Shown here piece after piece: positions 6,649 to 13,077 of a stretch of DNA of 13,157 nucleotides (position 1 is its first letter; each line of letters begins with the position of its first letter). The stretch spans positions 1-13,157 of the forward strand of contig LNFD01000285.1 in assembly GCA_001464255.1 (NCBI GenBank). Reading direction: 5' to 3'. Both the position numbers and the translations under genes were made by a program. Source of the DNA: Actinomycetales bacterium Ga0077552 (lineage in GTDB: Bacteria > Actinomycetota > Actinomycetes > Actinomycetales > Microbacteriaceae). The notes beneath the pieces are model-generated. The model ran no database searches. It was not told the DNA's origin and saw only the letters and a list, made by a program, of their open reading frames with translations.

Positions 6649-7362
6649 ATGCGCGTTCTGTTCATCCAGCACGATCACGTGAGCCCGCTGGGCCCGGTCG
6701 GCGAGCGCTTCGCGCACCACGGCTTCGAGGTCGGCACGCATCTCGTCGTGCCCGAGGCGGACTTCGCGGCGCCGAACATCGCCACCGACTTCCCCTCGTT
6801 CGCCGACTACGACGTGCTGGTGCCGCTCGGCGCCCCCTGGGGCGCGTGGGACGACGCCTGCATCGGCCGCTGGCTCCTCCCCGAGATCGCGTGGCTGCGC
6901 GACGCCGTCGAATCCGGGATGCCCGTGCTGGGCATCTGCTTCGGCGGCCAGCTGCTCGCCCGCGCCCTGGGCGGCTCGGTGGCGCCCGCCCCCCGGGGTG
7001 AGATCGGCTGGACCTCGGTGTGGAGCGACCGCCCGACCCTCGTCGGCGAAGGGCCCTGGTTCCAGTTCCACTACGACCGGTGGGTCGTGCCGCCCGGCGC
7101 CACCGAGATCGCGCGCACGCCCGCGGCCTCGCAGGCCTTCGTGGTGGGGCGGTCGCTCGCCGTGCAGTTCCACCCCGAGCTCGATGCCGCGGGGCTTCAG
7201 GGGTGGCTCGACTGGGGCGGAGCATCCAAGGTTCAAGAGAACGGGGACGACCCGGTCGTCATGCTCGCGCAGACGCGCGCGTTCGAGGCCGCCGCGCGCG
7301 AGCGCACGTTCGCGCTCGTCGACGCGTTCCTCACCGACGTCGCCGAGCTGCTCCCCCGCTGA
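6649..7362 (+). CDS. Class I glutamine amidotransferase-like protein (gamma-glutamyl amide hydrolase?)
   Basis: This is a 237-residue cytoplasmic protein with a complete class I GATase triad: Cys97 in GICFGGQ, and His175 and Glu177 in QFHPE. It stands alone without a synthetase domain, as do the GATase-like partners of gamma-glutamyl ligases in aniline degradation (AtdA2, TdnT), which act on gamma-glutamylanilide. The divergent GS-like gene 95 bases away is the expected partner. The start ATG 6649 has GGGGAGG just upstream. The closest generic family is the GuaA-like GATase group, so a different amide substrate is possible. It is intact, unlike the other gamma-glutamyl hydrolase gene at 162-852. 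It converges on the P450 gene across a 218-base repeat-filled gap. Confidence 0.88.
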   Translation: MRVLFIQHDHVSPLGPVGERFAHHGFEVGTHLVVPEADFAAPNIATDFPSFADYDVLVPLGAPWGAWDDACIGRWLLPEIAWLRDAVESGMPVLGICFGGQLLARALGGSVAPAPRGEIGWTSVWSDRPTLVGEGPWFQFHYDRWVVPPGATEIARTPAASQAFVVGRSLAVQFHPELDAAGLQGWLDWGGASKVQENGDDPVVMLAQTRAFEAAARERTFALVDAFLTDVAELLPR

Positions 7363-7381
7363 CCCCGCGCCCCTTTTCCCG

Positions 7382-7440
7382 CAGATCTGGGACAAAAGGG
7401 CACAATGCTCGCGAACGTGCGCCCTCTTGCCCCAGATCTG
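7382..7440. repeat. Inverted repeat 1 of the AGATCT family
   Basis: CAGATCTGGGACAAAAGGGC (7382-7401) pairs with GCCCTCTTGCCCCAGATCTG (7421-7440), 18 of 20 positions, around a 19-base loop. The same sequence recurs at 7502-7560. It may serve as a bidirectional terminator between convergent genes or as a dispersed REP-like element. Confidence 0.65.
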
Positions 7441-7448
7441 GGGCACAT

Positions 7449-7500
7449 CGGCGCGGGATGCTCGGGCGGGGCCGAGGTGCCGCGCGAGCATCCCGTGCCG
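7449..7500. terminator. Long-stem hairpin between convergent genes
   Basis: CGGCGCGGGATGCTCG (7449-7464) and CGAGCATCCCGTGCCG (7485-7500) form a 16-bp stem with one G:T position and a 20-base loop. Its location after both the amidotransferase and the P450 stops fits a bidirectional, U-less actinobacterial terminator. Confidence 0.55.
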
Positions 7501-7501
7501 T

Positions 7502-7560
7502 CAGATTGGGGGCAAAACGTGACCAGCAGTGGGCGTGAGCGCCCATTTGGCCCAGATCTG
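7502..7560. repeat. Inverted repeat 2 of the AGATCT family
   Basis: CAGATTGGGGGCAAA (7502-7516) and TTTGGCCCAGATCTG (7546-7560) pair at 12 of 15 positions. The right arm is a close copy of the right arm of repeat 1: both have GCGCCC, then TTG or TTTG, then CCCAGATCTGGG. A 12-base perfect palindrome CCCAGATCTGGG occurs at 7431-7442 and 7551-7562. Confidence 0.6.
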
Positions 7561-7580
7561 GGTGAAAGAGTGGGCGGGAG

Positions 7581-8822
7581 CTAGGCCACGCGCACGGGCA
7601 TGCGCTTGATGCCGTGCACGAAGTTGCTGCGCAGGTAGTCGAGGTCGCCCGCGCGCTCGAGCGTGACGTCGCGCGTCAGCAGGTCTTCGAACATGATGCG
7701 CAGCTCGATGCGCGCGAGCGCGTTGCCGAGGCACATGTGCGGGCCGCCGCGGCCGAACGACATGTGCTCGTTGGGGTTGCGCGTCACATCGAAGCGGTAC
7801 GGGTCGTCGAAGATGGCCGAGTCGCGATTGCCCGAGGCGAACCAGACGACGACCTTCTCGCCCTCGCTGATCTGGGTGTCGGAGAACTCGACATCCTTCG
7901 TGGCCGTCCGGCGGAAGTGGTAGACGGGCGAGGCGTAGCGCAGGAACTCCTCGACCGCCCACGGGATGAGCGAGGGATCGTTGCGCAGGATCTCCAATTG
8001 CGACGGGTTGTCGAGCAGGTTCTTCATCGAGTGCGTGATCGTGTGGCGCGTCGTCTCGTTGCCGGCCACGACGAGCAGCAGGAAGTTGGTGTTGAACTCG
8101 TGCTCGCTGAGCGGCACGCCGTCGCTCGGCACGCCGTCGGCGAGCAGGGTGATGAGGTCGGTGCCGCCCTTGCCGCGGCGCTCGGCCGCGAGGTGCTTGC
8201 CGTACTCGTAGACCTCGATCGCGGCCGGCGAGCGGAACGGCACGTGCTTGTACTCCTCGCTGTCGGCCGAGCCGATGAGCACGTCGGCGTGCTCGGGGTC
8301 GGTGTTGCCGACCATGCGGTTGCCCCACTCGATGAGCTGGCCGGTGTCGCTGTCGGGCACGCCCAGCAGGCGCGCGAGCACGCGGATCGGGAAGTCGGCG
8401 CTCACCTCCTCGACGAAGTCGAACTCTTTCTTCGCGAGCGCGGCGTCGAGGGTCTTCGCGGTGATGCCGCGCAGGAAGGTCTCGTACTTGGCGACGGCCT
8501 GCGGCGTGAACTCGCCCTGCAGCATGCGGCGCAGCGCGCGGTGGCGCAGCCCGTCGGTCTCGAGCAGCGAGCGGCGCTGGTCCTGCATCGCGGGGTCAAC
8601 CTCTTCGAGGTTCGTGAACTTCGTCGAGGTGAAGGTCTCGGTGTCGCGCAGGATGCGCACGATGTCGTGGTACCGCGTCGCCGACCAGAACCCGTGGTTG
8701 GGCGCCTCTTCGGTCGAGTAGTGCAGACCGGGCGTCGCCCGCAGCTCGTCGAACACGCCCCACGGGGCGCCGCCCGCGAAGAGATCGAGGTCGGCCAGGG
8801 TGAGGTCTGTCGTCGTCGACAT
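7581..8822 (-). CDS. Cytochrome P450 monooxygenase
   Basis: This is a soluble bacterial P450 of 413 residues, normal for the class. All key motifs are present: I-helix VVAGNETTRH (AGNETT at 253-258, the oxygen-activating groove, with N-E in place of the usual acidic pair), ExxR at 292-295, and the haem loop FGRGGPHMCLG at 356-366 with the proximal Cys364. FASGNRD and FRRTATKDVEF are in their expected places. ATG 8822 follows AGGAG; the frame stays open upstream to 9086 but that part has no P450 character. The overall look (GNETTR, SFGRGGPHMCLG) resembles actinobacterial CYP125/124-like and linalool-hydroxylase-like enzymes, but the substrate is not readable. Electrons presumably come from the ferredoxin and reductase at 12879 and 13078. 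An operator copy is immediately upstream, and the gene diverges from marR. Confidence 0.95.
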   Translation of the reverse strand: MSTTTDLTLADLDLFAGGAPWGVFDELRATPGLHYSTEEAPNHGFWSATRYHDIVRILRDTETFTSTKFTNLEEVDPAMQDQRRSLLETDGLRHRALRRMLQGEFTPQAVAKYETFLRGITAKTLDAALAKKEFDFVEEVSADFPIRVLARLLGVPDSDTGQLIEWGNRMVGNTDPEHADVLIGSADSEEYKHVPFRSPAAIEVYEYGKHLAAERRGKGGTDLITLLADGVPSDGVPLSEHEFNTNFLLLVVAGNETTRHTITHSMKNLLDNPSQLEILRNDPSLIPWAVEEFLRYASPVYHFRRTATKDVEFSDTQISEGEKVVVWFASGNRDSAIFDDPYRFDVTRNPNEHMSFGRGGPHMCLGNALARIELRIMFEDLLTRDVTLERAGDLDYLRSNFVHGIKRMPVRVA

Positions 8823-8849
8823 GGTGCTCCTGCTCTCATGGGAAGCGAT

Positions 8850-8867
8850 TTGTTCGGATGCTAACGA
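8850..8867 (-). promoter_or_regulatory. 18-bp operator copy, P450
   Basis: Read towards the P450 this is TCGTTAGCATCCGAACAA, 15 of 18 identical to the aldehyde dehydrogenase copy. It contains TAGCAT, a plausible -10, so a bound protein would sit on the promoter itself. It is 27 bases before the P450 ATG. Confidence 0.72.
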
Positions 8868-8895
8868 ACTTCGGCGCGCGAGTCGAGCCTGAAGG

Positions 8896-8913
8896 TGGTT
8901 TCGATCCGAATGA
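8896..8913 (+). promoter_or_regulatory. 18-bp operator copy, marR (autoregulation)
   Basis: TGGTTTCGATCCGAATGA matches the aldehyde dehydrogenase copy at 14 of 18 positions and ends 45 bases before the marR ATG. With the P450 copy it makes two sites 28 bases apart in the divergent gap, the usual layout for an autoregulated MarR gene. Confidence 0.6.
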
Positions 8914-8958
8914 GTGAGGATGGAGACCGCGCGGCACCCGCGCGAGGGGAGGGGAACC

Positions 8959-9459
8959 ATGCCGAGTCCGCACACGCTGGCCGAGACGGAAGAGCGCGTC
9001 GCCGGCAAGCCCGGCGCCCTGCCGCTCGACTTCGAGGCGATGGCCGTGGTCGCGAACCTCTTCCGCGCCGCGAACGCCACGCGCAACTATCTCGAGCGCA
9101 GCGTGCTCGCCGCGACGGGCCTGTCGTGGACGGCCTTCGTCGTGCTCTGGGTCACCTGGATCTGGGAGCCCATCGAGACCCGCCAGATCGCCGAGGAGGG
9201 CGGCTTCTCGAAGGCCACCCTCACGGGCGTTCTCGGCACGCTCGAGACGAAGGGCTACCTGTTGCGCGAGCGCAGCGACAAGGACGGCCGGCTCGTCAAC
9301 GTCACGATGACGCCCGCGGGGCGCGAGCTCATGGCGACGCTCTTCCCGACCTTCAACGACCACGAGCGCACGATCACCTCGAGCCTCGACCCCGAGCGGC
9401 GGCGCGAGCTCGCCGACATGCTGCGCGCGATCACTCAGGTCACCGAGGGGCAGCGGTAG
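8959..9459 (+). CDS. MarR-family transcriptional regulator
   Basis: This is a 166-residue winged-helix regulator. After a short N-terminal extension, residues about 25-65 form the dimerising helices (FEAMAVVANLFRAANATRNY...SWTAFVVLWV). Residues 71-121 are the DNA-binding wing domain: TRQIAEEGGFSKATLTGVLGTLETKGY, then the wing with the family's D-x-R signature (RERSDKDGRLVNVTMTPAG). ATG 8959 is chosen because GAGGGGAGGGG lies just before it; an earlier in-frame ATG at 8914 would overlap the operator and lacks such a site. MarR proteins usually bind short palindromes near promoters and release when a phenolic or aromatic ligand binds, which fits the six 18-bp sites and the catabolic genes here. 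That link is inference. It is divergent from the P450 and upstream of the dehydrogenase operon. Confidence 0.93.
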   Translation: MPSPHTLAETEERVAGKPGALPLDFEAMAVVANLFRAANATRNYLERSVLAATGLSWTAFVVLWVTWIWEPIETRQIAEEGGFSKATLTGVLGTLETKGYLLRERSDKDGRLVNVTMTPAGRELMATLFPTFNDHERTITSSLDPERRRELADMLRAITQVTEGQR

Positions 9460-9508
9460 GGCATCCGGTTCAGGATGCTCGCGCGCCTTTACCGCGAGCC
9501 CTACCGCT
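9452..9508 (+). terminator. Structured 3' end of marR (three-way-junction fold)
   Basis: AGCGGTAGGGC (9452-9462) and GCCCTACCGCT (9498-9508) pair perfectly over 11 bp. Inside, ATCC/GGAT (9463-9466 with 9473-9476) and TCGCG/CGCGA (9479-9483 with 9493-9497) form two more stems with small loops. The marR stop TAG (9457-9459) is in the outer stem. It probably ends the marR transcript before the dehydrogenase promoter; no U tract is present. Confidence 0.5.
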
Positions 9509-9525
9509 CGGCACCCCGGGTCGGT

Positions 9526-9531
9526 TAGTAT
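9526..9531 (+). promoter_or_regulatory. -10 box of the aldehyde dehydrogenase operon
   Basis: TAGTAT is a good TAnnnT -10 element 8 bases before the operator, placing the transcription start near 9538. No convincing -35 is seen, suggesting a weak or activator-assisted promoter. Confidence 0.5.
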
Positions 9532-9539
9532 CGCGGCAG

Positions 9540-9557
9540 TCGTTTGTATCCGAACGA
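9540..9557 (+). promoter_or_regulatory. 18-bp operator copy, aldehyde dehydrogenase operon
   Basis: TCGTTTGTATCCGAACGA is the reference copy of the motif, with half-sites TCGTT and AACGA. It begins just after the predicted start site, so binding would block the operon. The six copies together give roughly TCGTTWSnnnMCGAAYRA. Confidence 0.8.
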
Positions 9558-9583
9558 CCCGCGATCGCAAAGGAGCAACCCGC

Positions 9584-11047
9584 GTGCATCAGGTGGAGCT
9601 GGCCGGACTGACCGTCGACACGCGGCACGCGATCGGCGGACAGCGCGTCTCATCGCCCGAGACCTTCGAGAGCATCTCGCCCATCGACGGCACGGTGCTC
9701 GCGCACATCGCCCGCGGAGGGGCCGCCGAGGCCGACGCCGCCGTGCAGGCCGCGCGCGCCGCGTTCCCGGGCTGGCGCGACCTCGGGCCCACCGGCCGCG
9801 GCGAGATCTTGCACCGCCTCGCCGACCTGATCGAGGCGAACGTCGAGGCGCTCTCGCAGCTCGAGACCCTCGACAACGGCTCGCTGCTGCGCAGCCACCG
9901 CCGCGGGGTCATGCCGCGCGTCGCCATGAACATCCGCTTCTTCGCCGACTGGGCCATCAACGAACTCAGCCACCCCGTCTGGCAGACCCGCGGCCACGAC
10001 AACGTCGTCAGCTGGGACCCCAGCGGTGTCGCGGCGATCATCACGCCCTGGAACGCCCCGCTCATGCTCGCCACGTGGCGCATCGGCCCGGCCCTCGCCG
10101 CGGGCGACACCGTCGTGCTCAAGCCTGCGGAATGGACGCCGCTGACCGCGAGCGTCTTCGCCGACCTGTGCGAGCAGGCGGGGATGCCCGCCGGGGTCTT
10201 CAACGTCGTGCAGGGCTACGGCGCCGAGGTCGGTGCGGCCCTCGTCGCGCATCCCGGAATCGCCCGCATCGCGTTCACGGGCTCGGTGCCGACAGCGAAG
10301 GCGATCGCGCGCGCCGCGGCCGAGAACCTCACCCCCGTCAGCTTCGAGCTCGGCGGCAAGAGCCCGCTCATCATCACCGACGACGCCGACCTCGACCTCG
10401 CTGTCGAGATCGCGGTCGAGCAGTACGACAACGCCGGGCAGGTGTGCCTCTCGGGCACGCGCCTGCTCGTGCACGAGAGCATCGCCGACGAGTTCGCCGC
10501 GCGCTTCGCCGAGAAGGCCGCCGCGATCGTGCAGGGCGACCCGCGCGACGAGGCGACGCAGATCGGCCCGCAGATCCACCGCGTGCACCTCGAGCGCGTC
10601 GCGGGCTTCGTCGAGCGCGCGCAGGCCGCCGGCGCCGTGGTCGCCTTCGGTGGTGGGCCCAACGACGACCTCGGCGGGCTGTACTTCCGGCCGACACTCA
10701 TCACGGGCGCGCAGCCGGGCAGCGAGATCCTCACGGCCGAGGTGTTCGGCCCCGTGCTCGCCATGCAGACGTACGCGACCGACGAGGAGGCCGTCGAGAT
10801 CGCCAACGCGACTGAGTACGGCCTCGCCGCCGTGGTCGTGTGCGGCGACCGCGAGCGTGCCGAGCGGCTGACGAAGAACCTCGTCGCCGGCACCATCTGG
10901 GTCAACTGCTTCTTCGTGCGCGACCTCGCCGCGCCCTTCGGCGGCAGCAAGAAGAGCGGCATCGGCCGCGAGGGCGGCGTGTGGTCGTTCGACTTCTACG
11001 CCGACGTCAAGAACACCGTCTACGCACCCGCAGGGTGGAAGGAGTAA
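9584..11047 (+). CDS. NAD(P)-dependent aldehyde dehydrogenase (semialdehyde dehydrogenase type)
   Basis: This is a 487-residue ALDH-superfamily enzyme of standard length. Landmarks: PWN with the oxyanion Asn157, cofactor-binding Lys180, FTGSVPTAKAIA (231-242), general base Glu255 in FELGGKSP, catalytic Cys288 in NAGQVCLSG, and EVFGPVL near the C-terminus. The GTG start at 9584 is set by AAAGGAG nine bases upstream. In meta-cleavage clusters the ALDH next to a LigB-type dioxygenase and an FAH enzyme is usually 5-carboxymethyl-2-hydroxymuconate semialdehyde dehydrogenase (HpaE/HpcC type) or a hydroxymuconic semialdehyde dehydrogenase. That is the preferred role here, from context. It heads the operon, three bases before the dioxygenase gene. 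A PuuC-like role with a gamma-glutamyl aldehyde is the main alternative. Confidence 0.93.
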   Translation: MHQVELAGLTVDTRHAIGGQRVSSPETFESISPIDGTVLAHIARGGAAEADAAVQAARAAFPGWRDLGPTGRGEILHRLADLIEANVEALSQLETLDNGSLLRSHRRGVMPRVAMNIRFFADWAINELSHPVWQTRGHDNVVSWDPSGVAAIITPWNAPLMLATWRIGPALAAGDTVVLKPAEWTPLTASVFADLCEQAGMPAGVFNVVQGYGAEVGAALVAHPGIARIAFTGSVPTAKAIARAAAENLTPVSFELGGKSPLIITDDADLDLAVEIAVEQYDNAGQVCLSGTRLLVHESIADEFAARFAEKAAAIVQGDPRDEATQIGPQIHRVHLERVAGFVERAQAAGAVVAFGGGPNDDLGGLYFRPTLITGAQPGSEILTAEVFGPVLAMQTYATDEEAVEIANATEYGLAAVVVCGDRERAERLTKNLVAGTIWVNCFFVRDLAAPFGGSKKSGIGREGGVWSFDFYADVKNTVYAPAGWKE

Positions 11048-11050
11048 GTC

Positions 11051-12001
11051 ATGGGAAAGGTTGTCGGCGCCGCGATCCTCGCGCACGTGCCCACCATCAT
11101 GCTGCCGCAGGACGTGCGGTACGACCTCAACGGCGGTACGGAGATCAGCCTCGTCCCGGGGCTCAAGCGCTTCCGCACCGAGGTCATGGAGACGCTCGAC
11201 TACGACACGGTCGTCGTGCTCGACTCGCACTGGGCGACGACGGTCGAGTTCGTCATCAGCGCGCAGGCCGAGCGCTCGGGGCTCTTCACGAGCGAGGAGC
11301 TGCCGCGCGGGATGTCGCAGATCCCCTACGCCTTCCGCGGCGACCCCGAGCTCGCGAACGCCGTGGCGAACTACGACGAGAAGAACGGCACCTGGGTCAC
11401 GCCCATCAGCGACCCGCACCTGCCGATCTTCTACGCGACCGTGAACCTGTGGCACTACCTGGGCCGCGGCCTCGACAAGCGCTGGGTGAGCCTCTCGGTC
11501 TGCCAGACGGCGCAGACCGACGACTTCCTGCGCGCGGGCCGCGCGCTCGGCGAGGCCATTCGCGACAGCGACCGCAAGGTGCTGCTGCTCGCCTCGGGCG
11601 CTCTCTCACACACGTTCTACAAGCTGCGCGACCTGCGCAAGCACGAGGCGAGCGACCCCTCGCACATCTACAGCGAGGGCGCGCTGCAGGCCGACCTCGA
11701 GCGCGTCGAGTGGATGAAGCAGGGCGACCACAAGCGCATTCTCGAGACCATGCCCGAGTTCAAGCAGTTCAAGCCCGAGGCCAACTTCAGCCACTGGCTG
11801 CAGATGGCGGGCGCGACGGGCGAAGAGGCCAACACCGCGAAAGGCGTCATGTACTCGGAGTACGAGAACTCGATCGGCACCGGCCAGGTGCACATCTACT
11901 TCCCCGAGCCCGAGGGCGGCTTCCCGCTGCCGAAAGACGTCACGCTGTCGCGTGAAGACCCGACGGGTGACGTCGCCGCCACGCGCGGGAGTGCCGCATG
12001 A
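11051..12001 (+). CDS. LigB-type class III extradiol ring-cleavage dioxygenase
   Basis: This is a 316-residue member of the LigB superfamily, non-haem Fe(II) enzymes that open catechol-type rings next to the two hydroxyls. Expected ligands are in place: His12 in AAILAHVPTIMLP, His60 in VLDSHW, and a glutamate around 270 in MYSEYENSIGTGQ; His187 in ASGALSHTF is the acid-base histidine. The arrangement resembles 3,4-dihydroxyphenylacetate 2,3-dioxygenase (HpaD/HpcB) more than LigB proper. The C-terminal 25 residues (REDPTGDVAATRGSAA end) are extra and low in conservation. The start ATG follows GGAG. The stop overlaps the next start (ATGA at 11998), so the two proteins are probably made in equal amounts. 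The exact ring substrate, possibly a catechol carrying a side chain or amide, is unknown. Confidence 0.9.
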   Translation: MGKVVGAAILAHVPTIMLPQDVRYDLNGGTEISLVPGLKRFRTEVMETLDYDTVVVLDSHWATTVEFVISAQAERSGLFTSEELPRGMSQIPYAFRGDPELANAVANYDEKNGTWVTPISDPHLPIFYATVNLWHYLGRGLDKRWVSLSVCQTAQTDDFLRAGRALGEAIRDSDRKVLLLASGALSHTFYKLRDLRKHEASDPSHIYSEGALQADLERVEWMKQGDHKRILETMPEFKQFKPEANFSHWLQMAGATGEEANTAKGVMYSEYENSIGTGQVHIYFPEPEGGFPLPKDVTLSREDPTGDVAATRGSAA

Positions 12002-12876
12002 CCGAGTACCGGCGCATCCTGCTCGACGGGGTGGCCGTGCAGGTCGAGCGGCACGGCGACGAGTTGCGGGCATCCGACGGCCGCGTGGTCGGGGTCGACG
12101 AGGCGGTGCACCTGCCGCCCACCGAGCCGACCAAGATCATCGCCGTGCACTTGAACTACCCGAGCCGCAGCGATGAGTTCATGACGAAACTGCCGCCCGC
12201 GCCGACCTACTTCCACAAGCCGATCACGGCGCTCAACAGCCACAAGGGCGCTGTGGTTCGCCCGGCGGGGCTCCAGTGGCTCAACTACGAGGGCGAGATC
12301 GTGATTGTCATCGGGCGCACGTGCCGCAATGTCTCGCCAGCCGAGGCGGGCGACTACATCGCCGGGTACTCGGTCGGCAACGATTACGGCCTGCACGATT
12401 TTCGCGACACGGATGCCGGCTCGATGCTGCGCGTCAAGGGCAGCGACACGCTTGCACCCGTGGGCCCGGGGCTCGTGACCGACTGGGATTTCCGCGGCAA
12501 GACGATCCGCACCCTCGTGAACGGCGCTGTCGTGCAGGAGGACTCGACCGACACCATGGAGTGGGACATGCACTACCTGGTGGCCGACCTCGCCCGCACG
12601 ATCACGCTCGTGCCCGGCGACATGATCTACTCGGGAACCCCCGCGAACTCGCGGCCCGTGCAGCCGGGCGACGTCGTCGAGGTCGAGGTCGACGGACTCG
12701 GCCGCCTGACCAACACGATCGTCGAAGGCCCCACCCCCATCCGCACCGATGTCGGAGCTCAGCCCACGTCGAGCGAAGAGGTCGTCTCGACCGCTCTCGG
12801 GGGAGACTGGGAGTTCCGCGGCATCCGCACGCCCTCGAAAGACCTGTATCCCTCCCGTATCGAAGAGAAGGAATGA
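11998..12876 (+). CDS. Fumarylacetoacetate hydrolase-family enzyme (HpaG/hydratase/decarboxylase type)
   Basis: This is a 292-residue FAH-superfamily protein. The N-terminal about 70 residues are a short lead domain. The catalytic fold starts at YFHKPITALNSHKG (71-84). The divalent-metal ligands appear as Glu98 and Glu100 in LNYEGEIVIVIG and Asp129 in VGNDYGLHDFR; GSDTLAPVGPGLV and MIYSGTPAN are the usual later motifs. Members in meta pathways decarboxylate, isomerise or hydrate the ring-opened diacids (HpcE/HpaG, 4-oxalocrotonate decarboxylase, 2-oxopent-4-enoate hydratase). Position directly behind the dioxygenase, coupled by an ATGA overlap, supports such a role. Which of these reactions it performs cannot be told from sequence. 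Confidence 0.9.
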   Translation: MTEYRRILLDGVAVQVERHGDELRASDGRVVGVDEAVHLPPTEPTKIIAVHLNYPSRSDEFMTKLPPAPTYFHKPITALNSHKGAVVRPAGLQWLNYEGEIVIVIGRTCRNVSPAEAGDYIAGYSVGNDYGLHDFRDTDAGSMLRVKGSDTLAPVGPGLVTDWDFRGKTIRTLVNGAVVQEDSTDTMEWDMHYLVADLARTITLVPGDMIYSGTPANSRPVQPGDVVEVEVDGLGRLTNTIVEGPTPIRTDVGAQPTSSEEVVSTALGGDWEFRGIRTPSKDLYPSRIEEKE

Positions 12877-12878
12877 CC

Positions 12879-13073
12879 ATGATCAAGATCGAGGTCGACA
12901 TGGACAAGTGCCAGCACTACGGCCAGTGCGTGTTCGAGGCGCCCGAGGTGTTTCAGCTGAACGCCGACGACAAGCTCGAGTACCAGGCCGAGGCGCCCGA
13001 CGAGATGCTCGCCGACCTCGAGGCCGCGGCCGACGTCTGCCCCATGCAGGCCATTCTCATCACCCGGGCCTGA
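12879..13073 (+). CDS. Small P450-type ferredoxin, [3Fe-4S]-like
   Basis: This is a 64-residue ferredoxin with only three cluster cysteines: C11 and C17 in CQHYGQC, and C54 in DVCPMQAI. The pattern Cx2Yx2C...CP is that of actinobacterial P450 ferredoxins, where the residue at the missing-cysteine position (tyrosine here) varies and tunes redox potential. The acidic surface (EAPDEMLADLEAAAD) is typical for docking. ATG 12879 is preferred to an in-frame ATG at 12873 because AAGGA stands six bases before 12879. It begins two bases after the FAH stop and is followed four bases later by a reductase, so the pair should serve the P450 at 7581-8822. Confidence 0.93.
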   Translation: MIKIEVDMDKCQHYGQCVFEAPEVFQLNADDKLEYQAEAPDEMLADLEAAADVCPMQAILITRA

Positions 13074-13077
13074 TCCG

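Noticed and set aside
7363..7580. CRISPR array in the repeat-filled gap
   Set aside because: The repeats are few, inverted rather than direct, and lack uniform spacers.
8823..9086. 88-residue N-terminal extension of the P450
   Set aside because: It would run through the operator copies and the marR start, has no P450 features, and ATG 8822 has a good AGGAG.
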